Below, in pieces: positions 32,390 through 42,256 of a stretch of 64,000 nucleotides of DNA. Source of the stretch: Devosia enhydra (GTDB lineage: Bacteria > Pseudomonadota > Alphaproteobacteria > Rhizobiales > Devosiaceae). Numbering within the stretch: the first letter of the stretch is position 1; the number at the start of each line of letters is the position of its first letter. Location: contig NZ_FPKU01000002.1 in assembly GCF_900119845.1 (NCBI RefSeq), positions 1,087,381 through 1,151,380 of the forward strand, written 5' to 3'. The translations under genes and the position numbers were made by a program. The notes beneath the pieces were generated by a model. The model saw only the letters and a program-made list of their open reading frames with translations, was not told where the DNA came from and searched no databases.

Positions 32390-33421
32390 TCAGGGCTTGA
32401 GGGTGATGACGACACGGCGGTTCTCCGAGGGGCGCGGCCCGAAGGCGGTGGTCGCCCCGCCGCCCGTCGCCTTCACCTCGGCTGCCTCGAGCCCGTTCTG
32501 GCGCAGGAACGCCGCGACATTCTGCGCCCGCTCGAGCGCAAACAGCGCGTTGGTGGCGTGCAGCCCGTCATTGGAGGAATAGCCCACCACCTCGACGGTG
32601 CAGCGCCTCTCCCCGATATCGGCCAGGACCTGCCCCAGCCGCTCGGCGATGCCGGGGGTCAGGTCGTTGGAGTTTTCCCGAAACCCCAGCACGTTGTAGC
32701 GCGTGCCGGCGCACTCGCCGGCTGCCGCCGGGGACGTGGCCGCGATGCTCGCGGTCGTCAGTTCAGCCTCCGCCGTCACCGGCGCCGGCGCCGGCGCGGC
32801 CACTTCGGCCACCGGCTCTTCGCGCGATGCGCTCACGGGGATGCGGCGCGCCGACGGGCCTGCGCTCTTTGGCGTCGAAGGCGCTTCGGCGACGCTTTGT
32901 GCCTGAGGCTCGGGCCAGCCGCCGGCCGGCGCCGGCGCGATCCCCGCCACCGTGCCATCGGCGATGAGCAGGAACTCGCCCACCGTCGCGTTGTCCCTGG
33001 TTCCCGCGTCGGTCTTTGTCGAAAGCCCCGACAGCGTCACCGCCCGGCCATTGACCGAGAGCGCGGCGAGGAACAGGTTGCGGTCGCGGTCCGAGCCTTC
33101 CCCGCCGAACGCCTCGTTGACCAGCCTGATGCTGATCTCGCCATCGGGCTTGAATACCGCCTCGGGAATGTCGAAATCGAAGCTCTCGGTGTGGGCGGCA
33201 CGGTCGCTCGCCGCCTCGAAGCGGCCGGCGGTCGCCGTATCGATGGCGCTCGCCACCGCCCGTTCGCCCAGCACCGTATCGTTGAAGCGCACCTCGAAGC
33301 GCGGCGGCCCGTCATAGGCCTCCCCGCCGATCAGCACCGTCAGCCGGCTTGGCTCGGCCAGGGCCGCTCCGCTGCCGGCCAGCAGAATGGCAAGACTGGT
33401 CGCCACAATGGTCTTTCGCAT
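32390..33421 (-). CDS. Exported protein with CBM60-like N-terminal and OmpA-like C-terminal domains
   Basis: A 343-residue protein. There is a signal peptide (TSLAILLAGSGAALA, residues 6-22). Residues about 24-140 resemble the calcium-dependent xylan-binding (CBM60) fold: TVLIGGEAYDGPPRFEVRFNDT, FDFDIPEAVF, SIRLVNEAFGGEGSDRDRNLFLAALSVNG. A Pro/Ala/Glu linker follows, then an OmpA C-terminal peptidoglycan-binding domain (about 245-343: VEVVGYSSNDG, ALERAQNVAAFL, NRRVVITL). ATG 33421 has the ribosome site GGAGGG. A cell-wall anchored sugar-binding protein is plausible; the CBM60 match is by eye. Confidence 0.78.
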   Translation of the reverse strand: MRKTIVATSLAILLAGSGAALAEPSRLTVLIGGEAYDGPPRFEVRFNDTVLGERAVASAIDTATAGRFEAASDRAAHTESFDFDIPEAVFKPDGEISIRLVNEAFGGEGSDRDRNLFLAALSVNGRAVTLSGLSTKTDAGTRDNATVGEFLLIADGTVAGIAPAPAGGWPEPQAQSVAEAPSTPKSAGPSARRIPVSASREEPVAEVAAPAPAPVTAEAELTTASIAATSPAAAGECAGTRYNVLGFRENSNDLTPGIAERLGQVLADIGERRCTVEVVGYSSNDGLHATNALFALERAQNVAAFLRQNGLEAAEVKATGGGATTAFGPRPSENRRVVITLKP

Positions 33422-33609
33422 GGATCGCCCTCCATTTCGCGTGAGGGCCAAGCGATAGGCAGGTAGCGGGGCAATAATTCGCCGCTCGCGGGGCAGGGCG
33501 CCACGGCCGTGCCGCCGGATGGTCGCAAAGTCGTGATCGCCCCTCTGCGCGGCGGTGATTATCGAGCCGGGTCAGGGCCATGGCTTGCGCCACAGCCCTG
33601 CCAGAATCG

Positions 33610-33915
33610 TCAGGCGCGGGCCGGCGCTTCCACCGGAGGGCGCTCGGGCGGGGCATCGCCGGGCACGAATTCGATGGCCAGGGCGTGCACGCCGGCCTTG
33701 ATTTCGGCGTCAAGCGCAGTCATCACCGCCCGGTGACGCGCCAGCCGGGTCTGCGAGTCGAGGCCTTTTGCCCCGATGCGGACGCGGAAATGCGTTTCCC
33801 CGCCCTCGCGCCAGCCGGCATGTCCGCGGTGCTTGTTGCTCTCATCGATCACTTCAAGGTGGTCGGGCGCAAAATCGGCGGAAAGTTTTTGGACAATTCT
33901 ATCGCGTACGGACAT
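33610..33915 (-). CDS. bolA: BolA-family protein
   Basis: A 101-residue BolA protein: RIVQKLSADFAPDHLEVIDESNKHRGHAG, then THFRVRIGAKGLDSQTRLARHRAVMTAL. The conserved His and the KH-like fold are present. BolA proteins work with monothiol glutaredoxins in Fe-S cluster handling. It is divergent from the J-domain gene by 50 bp; this pair next to cobST is typical for Rhizobiales. Confidence 0.94.
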   Translation of the reverse strand: MSVRDRIVQKLSADFAPDHLEVIDESNKHRGHAGWREGGETHFRVRIGAKGLDSQTRLARHRAVMTALDAEIKAGVHALAIEFVPGDAPPERPPVEAPARA

Positions 33916-33965
33916 AGGGTCACGGGCTCTGGTTCGGAAAGAAAGCTCACGAGTACCTAGGTCGG

Positions 33966-34613
33966 ATGAAACTGGATTCCAAGCTCTTCGATGGCATTCG
34001 CATCAGGTCGCGGCAGGAGGAAAAGGCCGAGCCTCCCAAGGGACCCGTCTGCGAATGGGAAGGCTGCAGCGAGCCGGGCGCCTATCGGGCACCCAAGCCG
34101 GCCCGGGCGCAGGCAGGCGGTCGCGCCGCCGAATATCATCATTTCTGCCTCGAGCATGTCCGCCACTACAATACGGCGTTCAATTTCTTTGCCGGCATGA
34201 AGCCCGAGGGGATGGAAGCGGCCGTCGGCACCGGTCCCAAGGCCGAGGCCGGCGCCGCCGGGGGTCCGCGTGCCGATTATTCGGGCCCGCGCATGCCCCG
34301 CGGTGGCCCGCGCGATGCTGAAAAGCGCGTCTCCGATCCGCTGCACATCTTTGCCCGCTATGCCCGCGCCAAGGCGCGTGGTCCCGCCCCGCAGGCCCGT
34401 CCGCGCCCCGCCAACGAGCAGGACCGGCGCGCTTTCGAGGCCCTGGGCATGACCACCGTCATGACCTCGGACGAGATCAAGAAGGCCTACAAGACCCTGG
34501 TCAAGATGCATCACCCCGATGCCAATGGCGGGGACAAGGCCTCCGAGGATCGCCTGCGCTCGATCATCGCCGCCTATAGCCACCTGAAACTGCGCGGCTT
34601 CGTCGCTCGTTAG
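33966..34613 (+). CDS. J-domain protein (DnaJ-like, C-terminal J domain)
   Basis: A 215-residue protein with a Cys/His-containing N-terminal region (CEWEGCSEPGAYRAP, FCLEHVRHYN) and a J domain at the C-terminus (ALGMTTVMTSDEIKKAYKTLVKMHHPDANGGDK) with the HPD motif that stimulates Hsp70. The J domain at the end and the small zinc-type N-terminus are normal for this alphaproteobacterial subgroup. It lies upstream of cobS by 150 bp. Confidence 0.92.
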   Translation: MKLDSKLFDGIRIRSRQEEKAEPPKGPVCEWEGCSEPGAYRAPKPARAQAGGRAAEYHHFCLEHVRHYNTAFNFFAGMKPEGMEAAVGTGPKAEAGAAGGPRADYSGPRMPRGGPRDAEKRVSDPLHIFARYARAKARGPAPQARPRPANEQDRRAFEALGMTTVMTSDEIKKAYKTLVKMHHPDANGGDKASEDRLRSIIAAYSHLKLRGFVAR

Positions 34614-34763
34614 AGGGCATGGCGTGCCGGGTTGATCCGCCGCGCCCGTAGCGCATCGGGTTGCGGCAAATCCGGCCCTACCCGCGCGCGCCACTTGCTG
34701 CTATAGAGCCGGCAACGCGCAAGGCAGCCGTCTTGACCTATTTTCCCGCAAGAGCTTCGTCCA

Positions 34764-35744
34764 ATGCCCGAATTCACCAATCTGCCGGATAAGGATTTTT
34801 CCGCCCGCGAGCTGTTCGGCATCGATACCGACTTGACCGTTCGCGGCTATGCCGAGCGCACCGAGCATGTGCCGCCGGTCGATCCGGATTATCTCTTCGA
34901 TCGCAACACCACGCTCGCCATTCTCGCCGGCTTCGCCTTCAACCGCCGCGTCATGGTGCAGGGCTATCACGGCACGGGCAAATCCACCCATATCGAGCAG
35001 GTCGCTGCCCGGCTCAACTGGCCGCTGGTGCGCGTCAATCTCGACAGCCATGTCAGCCGCATCGACCTGGTGGGCAAGGATGCCATCGTGCTCAAGGATG
35101 GCAAGCAGATCACCGAGTTCCGCGACGGCATCCTGCCCTGGGCGGTGCAGAACAATATCGCTTTGGTCTTCGACGAATATGACGCCGGCCGCCCGGACGT
35201 GATGTTCGTCATCCAGCGCGTGCTCGAGCAGTCGGGCCGGCTGACGCTGCTCGACCAGAACCGCGTGATCGTGCCGCATCCGGCCTTCCGGCTCTTTGCC
35301 ACCACCAACACCATCGGGCTGGGCGATACTTCGGGGCTCTATCACGGCACCCAGCAGATCAACCAAGGCCAGATGGACCGCTGGAGCCTCGTGGTCACGC
35401 TCAACTACCTGCCGCACGACAAGGAAGTCGGCATCGTGCTCGCCAAGGCCAAGAGCTACCAGTCGAGCGAGAAGGGCAAAAAGACCGTTTCGAACATGGT
35501 GCGGCTGGCCGATCTCACGCGCCAGGCCTTCATCAATGGCGATCTGTCCACCGTCATGAGCCCGCGCACCGTCATCACCTGGGCGGAAAACGCGCAGATC
35601 TTCGGCGATCTGGGCTTTGCCTTCCGCCTCACCTTCCTCAACAAGTGCGACGAGCTCGAGCGACCCGTGGTTGCCGAGTTCTACCAGCGCGTCTTCGGCG
35701 AGGACCTGCCCGAATCCGCCGCCAATCTGGCGATCACGGCCTAG
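34764..35744 (+). CDS. cobS: Cobaltochelatase subunit CobS
   Basis: A 326-residue AAA+ ATPase: Walker [11 protein letters not shown] near residue 70, Walker B-type LVFDEYDAG near 135, and [18 protein letters not shown] as sensor I. CobS, CobT and CobN form the aerobic chelatase that inserts cobalt into hydrogenobyrinic acid a,c-diamide. CobT is the next gene; CobN is not in the window. A 200-bp gap filled by repeats separates cobS and cobT. No cobalamin riboswitch is visible upstream. Confidence 0.96.
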   Translation: MPEFTNLPDKDFSARELFGIDTDLTVRGYAERTEHVPPVDPDYLFDRNTTLAILAGFAFNRRVMVQGYHGTGKSTHIEQVAARLNWPLVRVNLDSHVSRIDLVGKDAIVLKDGKQITEFRDGILPWAVQNNIALVFDEYDAGRPDVMFVIQRVLEQSGRLTLLDQNRVIVPHPAFRLFATTNTIGLGDTSGLYHGTQQINQGQMDRWSLVVTLNYLPHDKEVGIVLAKAKSYQSSEKGKKTVSNMVRLADLTRQAFINGDLSTVMSPRTVITWAENAQIFGDLGFAFRLTFLNKCDELERPVVAEFYQRVFGEDLPESAANLAITA

Positions 35745-35747
35745 TGT

Positions 35748-35920
35748 GTCACCCTCATGGTGAGGTGCGCGGGCGCAGCCCTCGCCTCGAACCGCGAGGG
35801 TGACGGTCCCGGAGCCCGCCCGGCGCGAGAGGGTGAAAAGGGCTCCGGGCGTGCGACAACCTCACCTCTCCCTTTTGGGGAGAGGTCGGCCCGAAGGGCC
35901 GGGTGAGGGGGCCTTCCCCT
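35748..35920. repeat. Two palindromic repeats between cobS and cobT
   Basis: Immediately after the cobS stop, GTCACCCTC/GAGGGTGAC arms (35748-35804) form one long imperfect palindrome. A family A copy (CTCACCTCTCCC to GGGTGAGGGGG) follows at 35861-35919. They interrupt what should be one operon and could slow or reduce cobT transcription. Confidence 0.8.
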
Positions 35921-35945
35921 CCCGGCCGGAAGCGATGTGAAACCC

Positions 35946-37838
35946 ATGGCACAGCCCCCGCGCTCAAAGCCCAACAAGCCTGATGCGACCGCGCCCTTCA
36001 AGGCGGCGGTGGGCGCCACGGTGCGCGCCGTGTCGGGCACGCCCGAGCTCGAGGTGAGCTTCACCGCCGACCGGCCGATCCTTACCGCCGACAAGGCACG
36101 GCTCGCCAATCTGCCGCGCCTGCCCACGCGGCGCGATATCTCCATCGCGCGCGGGCAGGGCGATGCCATGGCGATGCGCATGGCCAGCCACGATCCCGAT
36201 ACCCATCGCCGCCGTGCCCCCGCCGATCCCGAGGCGCGGGCCGCCTTCGATGCGCTCGAACAGGCCCGCTGCGAGGCGCTGGGCGCCGTCCGCATGCCGG
36301 GCATGGGCCACAACATCCACGAGATGCTGGAAGACCGGCTCTTCCGCGCCAATTTCGCCGAGGTCTCCAAGCGCGACGACGCGCCCCTCGCAGAGGCACT
36401 GGGGCTGCTGCTGCGCGAAAAGGTGGCGGGCATTTCCGTGCCCCCCTCCGGCTCGGCGCTGGTTCAGCTCTGGCGCGACGAGATCGAAAGCCGCGCCGGC
36501 GCCTCGCTCGCCAACCTCACCGCCCAGTTCGAGAACCAGGAGCAGTTCTCGCGCGCCGCCAAGGCGCTGCTGCGCGATCTCGACCTCATCCCTGAAGGCG
36601 ATGCCGACGAGGCCGAAGGCGGCGAGAACGAGGACGGCAACGACAACGAGGATCCCGACAAGTCCCGCAACGAGGAGCAGACCCCCGAGCAGGGCGCCGG
36701 CGAGACCGAGGATTCCGACTCCCAGGACGACCAGACCCCCGGCACCTCCGATGACGAGGGCGATGTCGAGGGCGCCGAATCCGAGATGACCGAAAGCGAC
36801 GAGGAGCTTTCGAGCGAGGAGGGCGAGGATGCGCCCACCCCGCCGCCGCCCGGCACCAATGAGGACCGGCAGGCCAACGCCTTCGCCTACAAGATCTTCA
36901 CCCAGAAGTTCGACGAGGTGATCAAGGCCGCCGAGCTCTGCCCGCCCGACGAGCTCGACCAGCTGCGCGCGCTGCTCGACAAGCAGCTCGAAAACCTCGC
37001 CGGCGCCGTGGCGCGGCTCGCCAACAAGCTGCAGCGCCGCCTCATGGCCCAGCAGAACCGCTCCTGGCAGTTCGATCTCGAGGAGGGGTTGCTCGATACC
37101 GCCCGCCTCACCCGCGTCGTCATCGATCCCTTGCAGGCGCTCTCGTTCAAGGTCGAGCAGGATACCGATTTCCGCGATACCGTCGTTACGCTCCTGATCG
37201 ACAATTCCGGCTCGATGCGCGGCCGCCCGATCACGATCGCGGCGATCTGCGGGGACATTCTGGCCCGCACGCTCGAGCGCTGCGGCGTCAAGGTCGAGAT
37301 CCTGGGCTTCACCACCCGCGCCTGGAAGGGTGGCAAGAGCCGCGAGGCCTGGCTCGAAGCCGGCCGGCCGGCCAATCCCGGCCGCGTCAACGACATCCGC
37401 CACATCATCTACAAATCCGCCGACGAGCCGTGGCGTCATGCGCGGCGCAATCTCGGGCTGATGATGCGCGAGGGGCTGCTCAAGGAAAACATCGACGGGG
37501 AGGCGCTGCAATGGGCCGAAAAGCGCCTGCTCGCGCGCCCCGAGCACCGCCGCATCCTGATGGTGATTTCCGATGGCGCGCCGGTCGATGATTCCACCCA
37601 GAGCGTCAATGCCGGCAATTATCTCGAAGCCCATCTGCGCCAGGTGATTGAGGAGATCGAGACCCGCTCCCCCATCCAGCTCGTCGCCGTGGGCATCGGG
37701 CATGACGTGACGCGCTATTATCGTCGCGCCGTGACCCTGCTCGATGCCGAGGAACTGGGCGGGGCGCTGACCGACGAACTCGCCTCGCTGTTTGATGAAG
37801 AGCCGCCCAACATGGCCCGTCGCGGCCGCAGGCGATGA
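35946..37838 (+). CDS. cobT: Cobaltochelatase subunit CobT
   Basis: A 630-residue partner of CobS: an N-terminal helical domain, a very acidic Glu/Asp-rich linker at about residues 215-300, and a C-terminal vWA domain with MIDAS motif DNSGSM near 418. ATG 35946 ([15 protein letters not shown]) is chosen; a GTG at 35937 precedes it. The ribosome site is weak. The stop overlaps the next gene start (ATGA). The repeat pair upstream sets it apart from cobS. Confidence 0.95.
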   Translation: MAQPPRSKPNKPDATAPFKAAVGATVRAVSGTPELEVSFTADRPILTADKARLANLPRLPTRRDISIARGQGDAMAMRMASHDPDTHRRRAPADPEARAAFDALEQARCEALGAVRMPGMGHNIHEMLEDRLFRANFAEVSKRDDAPLAEALGLLLREKVAGISVPPSGSALVQLWRDEIESRAGASLANLTAQFENQEQFSRAAKALLRDLDLIPEGDADEAEGGENEDGNDNEDPDKSRNEEQTPEQGAGETEDSDSQDDQTPGTSDDEGDVEGAESEMTESDEELSSEEGEDAPTPPPPGTNEDRQANAFAYKIFTQKFDEVIKAAELCPPDELDQLRALLDKQLENLAGAVARLANKLQRRLMAQQNRSWQFDLEEGLLDTARLTRVVIDPLQALSFKVEQDTDFRDTVVTLLIDNSGSMRGRPITIAAICGDILARTLERCGVKVEILGFTTRAWKGGKSREAWLEAGRPANPGRVNDIRHIIYKSADEPWRHARRNLGLMMREGLLKENIDGEALQWAEKRLLARPEHRRILMVISDGAPVDDSTQSVNAGNYLEAHLRQVIEEIETRSPIQLVAVGIGHDVTRYYRRAVTLLDAEELGGALTDELASLFDEEPPNMARRGRRR

Positions 37839-38866
37839 AGAGGGCGCGCCGCCCGCTCCGAGGCCTCCAAAGGGCCCTGCTGCTGGCCTCGGCGCTCTCG
37901 AGCGCCGGCCCCGCCCTGGCGCAGGCCCAGCCTCAGCCGAGCCATGTGCCGGTCTCGGCGCTCCCCATTACGCGCTTCCAGGGCGTTGATCCGGGCGGGT
38001 CGGTCGGCGGCCTCCTCTGGCGCGGCGGCATTGCGCTCACCAGCGACGACGACCGGTTCGGCGGGCTCTCCGGCATGGGCATCCTCGGCCCCGACGGGCG
38101 CATGGTGATGGTGTCGGACAGGGGCAATTTCGTCACCGGACAACTCCTCCATGACGATGCCGGCCGACCCTCCAGCGTCGTGGGCGTCGATATCATCCCG
38201 ATGCGCAATTCGGCCGGCGTCGAGCTGCCGCGCGCCTCTGCGCGCGATGCCGAGGCGATGGATGTGGTGATCCGCGACGGCGTCCCCGTCGCCATCCGCG
38301 TCGGCTTCGAGAATGTCACCCGCGTCGCCGACTTTCGCCTCATCGACGGTGTGCCGGGCGGACCGGCGCGCGAGGTCGCCATCCCCGCCTGGCTGTCGCG
38401 CGAGCGCAGCAACGAGACGCTGGAAGCGCTCTGCATCGCGCCGCCCGCCTCGCCCGTCGCCGGCTCGACGCTCCTCATCGCCGAGGGTCTGCGCGACGCC
38501 GAGGGCAATGCCCGCGCCACGCTTCTGGGCGTGCGCGATCGCGGCGATCTCGCCTACACCGCCGGGCCCGGCACCAACCCCACCGATTGCGCCTTCCTGC
38601 CCAATGGCGACCTGCTCGTGCTCGAGCGCGGGCTGGCGCTCATCACCTTCACCATGAAGCTGCGCCGCGTGCCGGCCGATCAGGTGCGCGCCGGCATGGT
38701 GATGGCGGGCGAGACGCTGCTCGAGATCGGCGGCTCGGATATCGACAACATGGAGGGCGTCGAGGTCTTTGCCGGGCCGGGCGGGGAAACCCGCATCGCG
38801 CTCCTTTCCGACAACAATTTCAACGACTGGCAGCGCAGCGTCATTCTCACCTTCGCGCTGCCCTGA
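37835..38866 (+). CDS. Exported esterase-like protein of the phytase-like beta-propeller family
   Basis: A 343-residue protein with a signal peptide ([16 protein letters not shown], ending near residue 28) and sequence of the esterase-like, phytase-like propeller family: [64 protein letters not shown]. The true substrate is unknown; homologues follow cobT in many Rhizobiales, with no known link to cobalamin. Its start overlaps cobT by 4 bp. Confidence 0.87.
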   Translation: MKRARRPLRGLQRALLLASALSSAGPALAQAQPQPSHVPVSALPITRFQGVDPGGSVGGLLWRGGIALTSDDDRFGGLSGMGILGPDGRMVMVSDRGNFVTGQLLHDDAGRPSSVVGVDIIPMRNSAGVELPRASARDAEAMDVVIRDGVPVAIRVGFENVTRVADFRLIDGVPGGPAREVAIPAWLSRERSNETLEALCIAPPASPVAGSTLLIAEGLRDAEGNARATLLGVRDRGDLAYTAGPGTNPTDCAFLPNGDLLVLERGLALITFTMKLRRVPADQVRAGMVMAGETLLEIGGSDIDNMEGVEVFAGPGGETRIALLSDNNFNDWQRSVILTFALP

Positions 38867-38876
38867 GGCCTGCTGC

Positions 38877-40160
38877 TCAGATCGCCGCGTCGGTCTCCTC
38901 GGCCACCGCCTGTGCCCGCACCTGGGTGATGCGGTTCTTCACCTTGCGCAGCACGGTGAAGCGGAAGCCGCCGAAATCATAGATTTGCCCGGGCTCGGGG
39001 ATCATCCGCGCCACATGGATGACGAGGCCGGCTACGGTGGTGAAATCCTCGTCCGGCAGGTGCCAGTCGAGCACGCGATTGAGGTCGCGGATCGGCAGCC
39101 CGCCATCGAGCAGATAACTGCCATCGGCCTGGCGCGTCACGCCCGAGACCTCGACGTCATGTTCGTCCGAGATCGCCCCGACGATCTCCTCGAGAATGTC
39201 CTCGAGCGTGATCAGCCCCTGCACGTCGCCATATTCGTCCACCACCAGCGCGAAATGGCTCTTGCGCTTGAGAAACGCGTTGAGCTGCGTCTCGGCCGAA
39301 GTGGTTTCGGGGATGAACCAGGGGTCGGTGGCGATTGCCAGGAGTTCGAGTGTCTTCACGTCGGCCCCCGGCGCCAGCACGGCGCGCAGCACATCCTTGG
39401 CATGCACCACGCCCACGATATTGTCGGGGTTGTCGCGATAAAGCGGAATGCGGGTGAACGCCGAGGCCAGCACCGCGTCCACCAGCGCCTCGGGCGGGTC
39501 GGATGCATCCAGAGCCAGCATGCGGGTGCGGTGCACCATGATGTCGGCCACCTGCAGATCCTTGAGATCGAGAAGGCCGCCCATCCGGTCCTTGTCGTTC
39601 TTGACCACTTCGCCTTCGGAATGCAGCAGGTCCAGCGTATCGCGGATCTCTTCGGCCCCGGAAATGTCGCGGGTGGCATCCGTCTTGACGCCGAAGAGCC
39701 TCAAAATCAGCCGCACCAGCTTCTGGATGGTCAGCGTCACCGGCGCGAAGATGGTGACGATGGGGTTGAGGATGGGCGCGATCACGAGCGCGAAGGCGTC
39801 CGGGCGCTGGATGGCGAGGGTCTTGGGCAGCACTTCGGAAAACACCACCACCGCCGCCGTCATCACCACGGTGGCATAGGCGATGCCGGCCTCCCCGAAG
39901 ATCTGGATCAGGACGCTCGCCGCCAGCGTCGAGGCCAGGATGTTGACGATGTTGTTGCCCAGGAGGATGGCGCCGATGACCCGCTCTTTTTCCGCCGAAA
40001 GCCGCTCCACCAGCTTCGCGCGGCGAGAGCCCGAGCGGGCCATCTGGTGCATGCGGGCGCGCGATGCGGCGGTGATGGCGGTTTCCGAGCCCGAAAAGAA
40101 AAAGCTCATGGCCAGAAGGGCGACGATCGCCGCCGAGGTGAGCCATAAGGCGGTGGTCAT
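38877..40160 (-). CDS. HlyC/CorC-family membrane protein with CBS pair (CNNM-like)
   Basis: A 427-residue protein: an N-terminal DUF21/CNNM membrane domain with about four helices (residues 5-145, including FFFSGSETAITAASRARMHQM and VVVFSEVLPKTLA), a CBS pair (about 195-330: VMVHRTRMLALD-type start, HFALVVDEYGDVQGLITLEDILEEIVG) and a CorC_HlyC C-terminal domain. The family is linked to magnesium/cobalt transport or resistance. Its start overlaps the aroB stop (ATGA), placing it last in an aroK-aroB-corC operon, an order conserved in Rhizobiales. Confidence 0.94.
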   Translation of the reverse strand: MTTALWLTSAAIVALLAMSFFFSGSETAITAASRARMHQMARSGSRRAKLVERLSAEKERVIGAILLGNNIVNILASTLAASVLIQIFGEAGIAYATVVMTAAVVVFSEVLPKTLAIQRPDAFALVIAPILNPIVTIFAPVTLTIQKLVRLILRLFGVKTDATRDISGAEEIRDTLDLLHSEGEVVKNDKDRMGGLLDLKDLQVADIMVHRTRMLALDASDPPEALVDAVLASAFTRIPLYRDNPDNIVGVVHAKDVLRAVLAPGADVKTLELLAIATDPWFIPETTSAETQLNAFLKRKSHFALVVDEYGDVQGLITLEDILEEIVGAISDEHDVEVSGVTRQADGSYLLDGGLPIRDLNRVLDWHLPDEDFTTVAGLVIHVARMIPEPGQIYDFGGFRFTVLRKVKNRITQVRAQAVAEETDAAI

Positions 40161-41302
40161 GTGTGTCTCTGGTCCTCGATGAAGCTGCGGACGGCGCCGG
40201 GATCGACACCCTTTTCGATGAAGGCCTGCCCGATGCCGCGGGTCAGGATGAATGTCAGGGCACCCCGGCTCACCTTCTTGTCCTGGGCGATGGCGTCCAT
40301 GATGGCGTCGGTGCCCCCGATCTCGCCCGGTATGTCGCCGAGCCGCGTCGGCAGGCCGGCCGCCGAGAGGTGGCGGGAGATCCGCTCGGCATCCTGTCCG
40401 GGCGCGAGGCCGAGCCGGGCCGAAAAGGCATGGGCCATCACCATGCCGATGGCGACGCCCTCGCCATGCAGAAGGCGGCCCGAATAGCCGGTGATCTTTT
40501 CAAGCGCATGCCCGAAAGTATGGCCCAGATTGAGGAGGGCGCGGACCCCGGTCTCCTTTTCGTCGGCCAGAACGAAGCGCGTCTTGGCGGCGCAGCAGCG
40601 CGCCACGGCCTCGGCCCGCTCCGGTCCACCCTCGAAGATGGCGCGGCGATTGGCCTCAAGCCAGAAATAGAAGGCCTCGTCGTCGATCAGCCCATATTTG
40701 ACCACTTCGGCATAGCCGGCGGCAAATTCGCGCGGCGGCAGGGTGTCGAGCGTGTCGAGATCGGCCAGAACCAGCCTGGGCTGGTGGAAGGCACCGACGA
40801 GGTTCTTGCCGTGGGGCGAATTGATGCCGGTCTTGCCGCCCACCGAGCTGTCCACCTGCGCCAGCAAACTCGTCGGCATCTGGATGAAGTCCATGCCGCG
40901 CCGGGTGATGGCGGCGGCAAAGCCCGCCAGGTCCCCGATCACCCCGCCGCCCAGCGCGATCACGAGATCGCCGCGTTCGAGCCGCGCCGCGAGCAGGCCC
41001 TCGACCACCTCTTCGAGCCGGCTGAAGGATTTGGTCGCCTCGCCATTGGGCAGAACGATCGTGCCATGCGCGATCCCGGCCGCATCGAGGCTTGCCCCGA
41101 GCCGGGGCAATTGCGCCCTTGCCACTTCCGTGTCGGTCACGATGCCGAAGCGCCGGCCGGGGAAGCGTTCGGCGAGCAGGGCTCCCGCCCGCTCCAGCAG
41201 GCGGGGGCCGATCAGGATGTCATAGGACCGCCCCTCGAGCGGCACATGCACGCGGTGGGCCGATGAGGATGCGTCCCCGTCCGCCTCGATGTCAGCCGCC
41301 AT
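40157..41302 (-). CDS. aroB: 3-dehydroquinate synthase
   Basis: A 381-residue NAD-dependent enzyme of the shikimate pathway (second step). Motifs: NGEATKSF, ALGGGVIGDLAGFAA, QMPTSLLAQVDSSVGGKTGIN, LNLGHTFGHALE. ATG 41302 (MAADIEADGDASSS) lies inside the aroK end (11-bp overlap); the frame is open upstream only as antisense/other-frame aroK. It is coupled to aroK upstream and the CorC gene downstream. Confidence 0.96.
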   Translation of the reverse strand: MAADIEADGDASSSAHRVHVPLEGRSYDILIGPRLLERAGALLAERFPGRRFGIVTDTEVARAQLPRLGASLDAAGIAHGTIVLPNGEATKSFSRLEEVVEGLLAARLERGDLVIALGGGVIGDLAGFAAAITRRGMDFIQMPTSLLAQVDSSVGGKTGINSPHGKNLVGAFHQPRLVLADLDTLDTLPPREFAAGYAEVVKYGLIDDEAFYFWLEANRRAIFEGGPERAEAVARCCAAKTRFVLADEKETGVRALLNLGHTFGHALEKITGYSGRLLHGEGVAIGMVMAHAFSARLGLAPGQDAERISRHLSAAGLPTRLGDIPGEIGGTDAIMDAIAQDKKVSRGALTFILTRGIGQAFIEKGVDPGAVRSFIEDQRHT

Positions 41303-41921
41303 GGGCCGTTTCCTTCTCGCGCTCGGGTGCCGCCATCGCCCCCAGATGGGCAACCAGCGCCGCAACCACGTCGGCGGCCACCTGATCCTGCGAGACCTCA
41401 CGCGAAAGCACGGTGACGTCGGCCTCGGCATAGACTGGATAGCGCGTGTCCATCAGGCCCTTGAGCGTTTCGCGCGGATTGGCGGTCTTGAGCAGCGGCC
41501 GGTTCGAGCGGCGCGACACGCGGGCAAACAGCACGTCGAGATCGGCCTTGAGCCAGATCGACACGGCCTGCCTCGCGATTTCAGCGCGGGTTTCGGCATT
41601 CATGAAGGCGCCGCCCCCGGTGCCCAGCACCACGCCGGGCTCGCGCAGCAGCCGCGACACCACGCGGGCTTCACCCGCACGGAATTCCGGCTCGCCATGG
41701 GCCTTGAACAGATCCTCGATGCTCATGCCGGCGGCCGATTCGATTTCCTCGTCGCTGTCGATGAAGCGACGCCCCAGCCTTTGTGCCAGCCGGCGGCCCA
41801 CCGTGGTCTTGCCTGCGCCCATCATGCCCACCAGAACGATCGGGCGACCCGCGAGCAGGGCCTCGATTGTCTCGGTGTCGGCATCGCGTGCCTTGCTGGC
41901 GCGGGTCAAGCGGGTCTCCAT
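41292..41921 (-). CDS. aroK: Shikimate kinase
   Basis: A 209-residue P-loop kinase: VGMMGAGKTTVGRRLA (Walker A near residue 35), FIDSDEEIESAAGMSI, GEPEFRAGEARV and LGTGGGAF. It phosphorylates shikimate at the 3-hydroxyl. The N-terminal 25 residues and the C-terminal Glu/Lys tail exceed the core enzyme, as usual in Alphaproteobacteria. It is first of the aroK-aroB-corC operon and divergent from a small membrane gene by 130 bp. Confidence 0.95.
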   Translation of the reverse strand: METRLTRASKARDADTETIEALLAGRPIVLVGMMGAGKTTVGRRLAQRLGRRFIDSDEEIESAAGMSIEDLFKAHGEPEFRAGEARVVSRLLREPGVVLGTGGGAFMNAETRAEIARQAVSIWLKADLDVLFARVSRRSNRPLLKTANPRETLKGLMDTRYPVYAEADVTVLSREVSQDQVAADVVAALVAHLGAMAAPEREKETAHGG

Positions 41922-42051
41922 GGTCGGTCGTTGAAATCGGTTTTCCCGTTAGGGGAGGGTAAAGTCAAGCATGCCACTATGCTCAGCGCTTGATCATGAA
42001 GGCCAACCGGGCAACACTCCGTCCCGAGCCTGCCGCGCCAGCACGGATGCC

Positions 42052-42243
42052 ATGCCGACCCTTTTTCGCCTTCTGTTTGTTCTCGCCATTCTCGCCGGCC
42101 TCGCCTTCGGGGCCATGGTGGCGCTGACCATCTTTGTCGATCCGGGTGTCAGGGAGACCACGGTGCGCATTCCGGCGCGCGACCTCGTCCAGGGGGCGCC
42201 GCGCCAGAGCCTCGCCGATCCGGCCGCCCCTGCCGGCCAATGA
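42052..42243 (+). CDS. Small single-pass membrane protein upstream of xerD
   Basis: A 63-residue protein: one membrane helix (LFRLLFVLAILAGLAFGAMVALTIF) and a polar tail with VRETTVRIPARDL. A protein of this size and pattern sits between aroK and xerD in many Rhizobiales; the function is unknown. ATG 42052 (MPTLFRLLF) is chosen over the longer open frame. It ends 13 bp before the xerD start. Confidence 0.75.
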   Translation: MPTLFRLLFVLAILAGLAFGAMVALTIFVDPGVRETTVRIPARDLVQGAPRQSLADPAAPAGQ

Positions 42244-42256
42244 GCCCGGCTACACG

